Positions 7,101 through 8,774 of a DNA stretch of 8,774 nucleotides are shown here, one piece after another. Numbering within the stretch: the first letter of the stretch is position 1; each line of letters starts with the position of its first letter. The translations under genes were made by a program, and so were the position numbers. Origin of the DNA: Tidjanibacter sp. (GTDB taxonomy: Bacteria > Bacteroidota > Bacteroidia > Bacteroidales > Rikenellaceae); contig JAFYRC010000074.1 in assembly GCA_017547065.1 (NCBI GenBank), positions 1-8,774 on the forward strand. The letters are read 5' to 3'. Under the pieces are notes generated by a model. The model was given only the letters and a program-made list of their open reading frames with translations. It was not told where the DNA came from and made no database searches.

Positions 7101-7513
7101 TCTCCACCCTGTTGAGCGGCGTGGCAGGTGTGAGTCAGTATCTCAACAGCACTTGGTACACCAACGTTATTCGCAACGGCTCGGCTATCAACACCAAGTT
7201 CCTCGATGCGTGGAGCGTGACCAATCAGGACAGCACCATTCCCGCCCTGACCACCGACGACGGAGGTCGTAACACCGCCAACAACGACTACTGGTTGCAG
7301 GATGGTTCCTACCTCAAATTGCGCAACCTCACCCTCGGCTACTCTCTGCCCGAGAGGTGGCTCAAACCGCTCGTTTCCCGCGCACGCATCTACGTTACGG
7401 GCGAAAACCTCTTCACACTGACCGCCTTCGAGGGACTCGATCCCGAAACAGGCAGCACAAGCAACTACCCCAATATGAAACGCTTTATGGTGGGCGTGAG
7501 TGTAACATTCTAA
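4193..7513 (+). CDS. SusC/RagA-like TonB-dependent outer-membrane transporter with N-terminal STN signalling domain
   Basis: This outer-membrane transporter imports an oligosaccharide using TonB energy, working with the SusD-like lipoprotein as lid. In its 1106 residues the order is: signal peptide (1-25, cleavage ASA|Q), STN domain (about 27-98, LSVSVSKMTLKEALVLVEKQSGYSFFY), a Lys/Ala-rich linker (100-113), a CarboxypepD-regulatory-like domain (about 118-190, ITGVVTDSSGSPIIGASVFVEGT), a DEVVVVAYGTQKK segment (197-209), the plug (about 210-325, with SILKDAASSAIYGSRAANGVILITTKSG at 296-323) and the beta-barrel, ending in the outer-membrane signature GVSVTF with a terminal Phe. The STN domain marks it as a signalling transporter that contacts FecR, matching the two genes upstream. 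It is full length. The ligand cannot be read from the sequence; the neighbouring esterase and GH89 suggest a host glycan fragment. Confidence 0.96.
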   Translation: MNSKFTTRLLALAVAVACFAASASAQLSVSVSKMTLKEALVLVEKQSGYSFFYSSELPNMNKVVSIDASGQSITQILDNLFEGLGIDYSISADKQVTLSKKAAVAKKAATADKPTSQLVITGVVTDSSGSPIIGASVFVEGTTNGTTTYIDGSYTLTIKSPNDIITFSYLGCEDQSQQVAGRTKIDVVLKESTSVMDEVVVVAYGTQKKANLSGSVASVNFEDAGEKRALTNLSAGLQGVSAGVLATQSSGEPGADAASVTIRGVGTLNNSAPLVVIDGIIGSMDDVNPNDVATMSILKDAASSAIYGSRAANGVILITTKSGQSGKSKVSYNGRAGVQHVAVPIDVVSDYVTYMQTINAASLNAGNVAPFHSTIIKEWAENSEKNPIIYPNTDWFDVTFKPATIQEHNVQASGGNETAKYLLSIGYLGNNGTIQKTGYDRYSLRTNLSAKVTDWLRVNLNLNGFHGVQTGIDVSTTMSSLGNSSPGTLPVHPDGRFGGEWAPGGNVQAGNIFAALASYDKTTNTTKASGKLGFELEFTPTLKLISNFAVSGGYSHTLQMNYTDINYWDFKNEAILVQIGTTSHQLSETYSRQHSLIGESFLQWDILPDNDSHNLSMTAGYNQEYNYSHNSYIQALDVLSSDTPVLNAATTPSKITGTSTDNAVMSFFGRLNYDYKGRYILEANMRADGSSRFAKGNRWGYFPSFSAAWRLSEENFMKDIEGLDNLKVRASWGQLGNNAVGDYATQLIYQRMQYVFGDTAVTGAGISAIVNSNLKWETTTMTNLGVDLGLAHNRLNVSVDLFDKLTDDILVRTTIPYVLGDMTAPVRNVGAVRNRGIELEAGWNDKIGDLHYSISGNYSYVTNKVLKYQGDVAAYSNQKILLEGYSIWSYYVREVECIATQEKIDRMLADGYVFYPSTPHPGDFIYKDQQKPGEKGYKIINDDDRVIKGTSAPKHFFGLNLAFEWKGFDFSTLLSGVAGVSQYLNSTWYTNVIRNGSAINTKFLDAWSVTNQDSTIPALTTDDGGRNTANNDYWLQDGSYLKLRNLTLGYSLPERWLKPLVSRARIYVTGENLFTLTAFEGLDPETGSTSNYPNMKRFMVGVSVTF

Positions 7514-7524
7514 ACCGAAGAGAG

Positions 7525-7531
7525 AAAGGAG
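7525..7531 (+). promoter_or_regulatory. Shine-Dalgarno-like AAAGGAG before the susD-like gene
   Basis: AAAGGAG ends 10 bp before the ATG at 7542, within an A-rich stretch filling the 28-bp gap after the transporter gene. It supports 7542 as the start and would allow independent ribosome entry. It stands out because the sigma and susC-like starts in this window lack a comparable site. Confidence 0.5.
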
Positions 7532-7541
7532 AAAATAAGAT

Positions 7542-8774
7542 ATGAAAACTATCAATAAACTTATTCTACTGTCGGGCATTGCAGCCATGTGCTTCTCTTG
7601 CACCGACTTCTTGGATACCTATCCCGTGGATGGCATTGGCTCCAACGGTATGTGGAAAACCGAGGAACACGTGGACCTCGGAGTGACCGCCGCATACAGC
7701 GTAATGACCAAGAAGGGAAGCTATTCGCGCAATGCACTCACAGATGCCTACACCGAGTATGCATTCCTGATGGCGTCGGGTTTCGACGAGTTGGGTCAGC
7801 GCTACTTCTGCTACAACACCGCAACCACCGGCTATGCCGTCTTCTCGACCAAGTGGCAAGCCGACTACCTCGGCGTGCAGTATGCAAACCTCGCTATCGC
7901 CAACATCCCCAACGTGGAGATGAAGGAGGATAAGAGGGACACCTATCTGGCCGAGGTGCGCTTCCTGCGTGCGTTCTACTACTTCGACCTGCTGACCTTC
8001 TACAGCGGACACAAAGCCGAGGATATCGGCATTCCTCTCTATGACGAAATGCCCGCCTACGACGACGCTTTCAAGGGACGTTCGACACCTGCCGATGTGC
8101 GTGCGCTGATGATTGAGGATCTCTCGTGGGCCGCAGAGCACCTTCCCTGGCGTTCGAGCGAAAAGGGTCGTGCCAACCGTGCCGCAGCACTCGCGATGCT
8201 GGGTAAGGTCTATCTCTATGCCGACCAATATGCCCAGGCAGTGGAGGTATTCGCACAGATGATGAAGGACAACGAGGAGGCCGAGGAGCCCTACTCGCTG
8301 TATGACGACTATGGCAAGATGTTCACCCTCGCAGGCGAGAACAACGACGAGTATGTCTTTGTTATCAGCTGTCTGGACACCTACGGCTCGGGTAGCTACA
8401 TCGACCTGCTCTACAACAACCGTTCGGCCAACTGCTCCGGCACGAACACCTCCATCCCCACAATCTATCTGGCCAACGCCTACCTCAACAAGGACGGCTC
8501 GACCTTCTCGTGGAATGCCTACCCCAACTTCTCGTGGAGCAACGAGGCGGCAGTTAACAACCTCTTTGCCAACCGTGACCCCCGCTTGGAGGCAAGCATC
8601 ATTCGCCCCTGGGCACTGTTTGTGGGTAAGGACAACGTGACCTATCAGTATCGTATCGCCTACGACACCAAGACAACTCCCTATCCTTGTTTGAAGGCCG
8701 ACAACGGCTTCAACGACCACTACATGTGGCGTAAGTTCTGCAACACCGGCAACGAAACAAGCATTCGTCGCCAC
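7542..8774 (+). CDS. SusD/RagB-like surface glycan-binding lipoprotein, 3' truncated by window edge
   Basis: This outer-membrane lipoprotein should bind glycan at the cell surface and close as a lid over the SusC-like barrel. The 411 visible residues open with a lipoprotein signal peptide (MKTINKLILLSGIAAMCFSC) whose lipidated cysteine is Cys20, followed by TDFLDTYPVD, typical of SusD N-termini. The SusD N-terminal signature is clear: QYANLAIANIP (113-123) and AEVRFLRAFYYFDLL (137-151). The tetratricopeptide-like helix GRANRAAALAMLGKVYLYADQYAQAVEVFAQMM (209-241) and the region DEYVFVISC (269-277) follow. The mature part has six further cysteines or so less than its length might hide: Cys90, 277, 298, 383 and 400 are visible, somewhat many for the family. 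Start 7542 fits the lipobox and the AAAGGAG upstream. It is the last gene visible in the fecR-susC-susD run; whether hydrolases follow is unknown. Confidence 0.95.
   Translation, partial: MKTINKLILLSGIAAMCFSCTDFLDTYPVDGIGSNGMWKTEEHVDLGVTAAYSVMTKKGSYSRNALTDAYTEYAFLMASGFDELGQRYFCYNTATTGYAVFSTKWQADYLGVQYANLAIANIPNVEMKEDKRDTYLAEVRFLRAFYYFDLLTFYSGHKAEDIGIPLYDEMPAYDDAFKGRSTPADVRALMIEDLSWAAEHLPWRSSEKGRANRAAALAMLGKVYLYADQYAQAVEVFAQMMKDNEEAEEPYSLYDDYGKMFTLAGENNDEYVFVISCLDTYGSGSYIDLLYNNRSANCSGTNTSIPTIYLANAYLNKDGSTFSWNAYPNFSWSNEAAVNNLFANRDPRLEASIIRPWALFVGKDNVTYQYRIAYDTKTTPYPCLKADNGFNDHYMWRKFCNTGNETSIRRH

Noticed and set aside
6074..7603. Long open frame on the minus strand (509 codons) opposite the transporter gene
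   Set aside because: It lies antisense to a well-supported SusC-like gene, its translation is rich in His, Val and Gly and matches no family I know, and such shadows are common opposite codon-biased genes.
7566..8774. Open frame on the minus strand (402 codons, running off the edge) opposite the SusD-like gene
   Set aside because: It is the complement of a clear SusD coding frame and has the same shadow composition as the others.

Overview
The window looks like part of a glycan-utilization locus (PUL) from a Bacteroidetes bacterium, probably order Bacteroidales. The basis is a SusC/SusD-type outer-membrane pair preceded by an ECF sigma factor and a FecR-type anti-sigma factor, together with Bacteroidetes-style TAnnTTTG promoter elements. 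The coding DNA is moderately GC-rich, which would suit a relative of Alistipes, but the sequence alone does not settle the genus. I see no tRNA, rRNA, CRISPR array, insertion sequence or other mobile element.

Layout. On the minus strand, reading leftward from about 2500, lies a two-gene operon: a secreted sialate O-acetylesterase-family SGNH esterase (2420-957) and, 28 bp further on, a secreted alpha-N-acetylglucosaminidase of family GH89 (928 to the window edge, cut off just after the first catalytic glutamate). On the plus strand, diverging from it, lie an ECF sigma factor (2558-3097), a FecR-type anti-sigma factor (3197-4186), a SusC-like TonB-dependent transporter with an N-terminal STN signalling domain (4193-7513) and a SusD-like lipoprotein (7542 to the window edge, 3' truncated). 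The stretches between genes are short. Only the 137-bp divergent region (2421-2557) and the 99-bp sigma-fecR gap (3098-3196) carry visible regulatory sequence.

How the genes fit together. Both enzymes suit host glycans such as mucin O-glycans: the esterase would remove O-acetyl groups (classically from sialic acids) and GH89 would remove terminal alpha-linked GlcNAc. SusC/SusD would import the products. In this type of system a ligand-loaded SusC touches FecR through its STN domain, and FecR then releases the sigma factor.

Main observation. The start region of fecR and the divergent esterase promoter share a two-block motif, TGTAAGGAAA-N10-GTGGGTAT, with identical spacing (24 of 30 positions identical). 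It looks like the recognition sequence of the local ECF sigma factor and would place the transporter operon and the enzyme operon under one switch. At fecR the motif also sits inside a nested inverted repeat.
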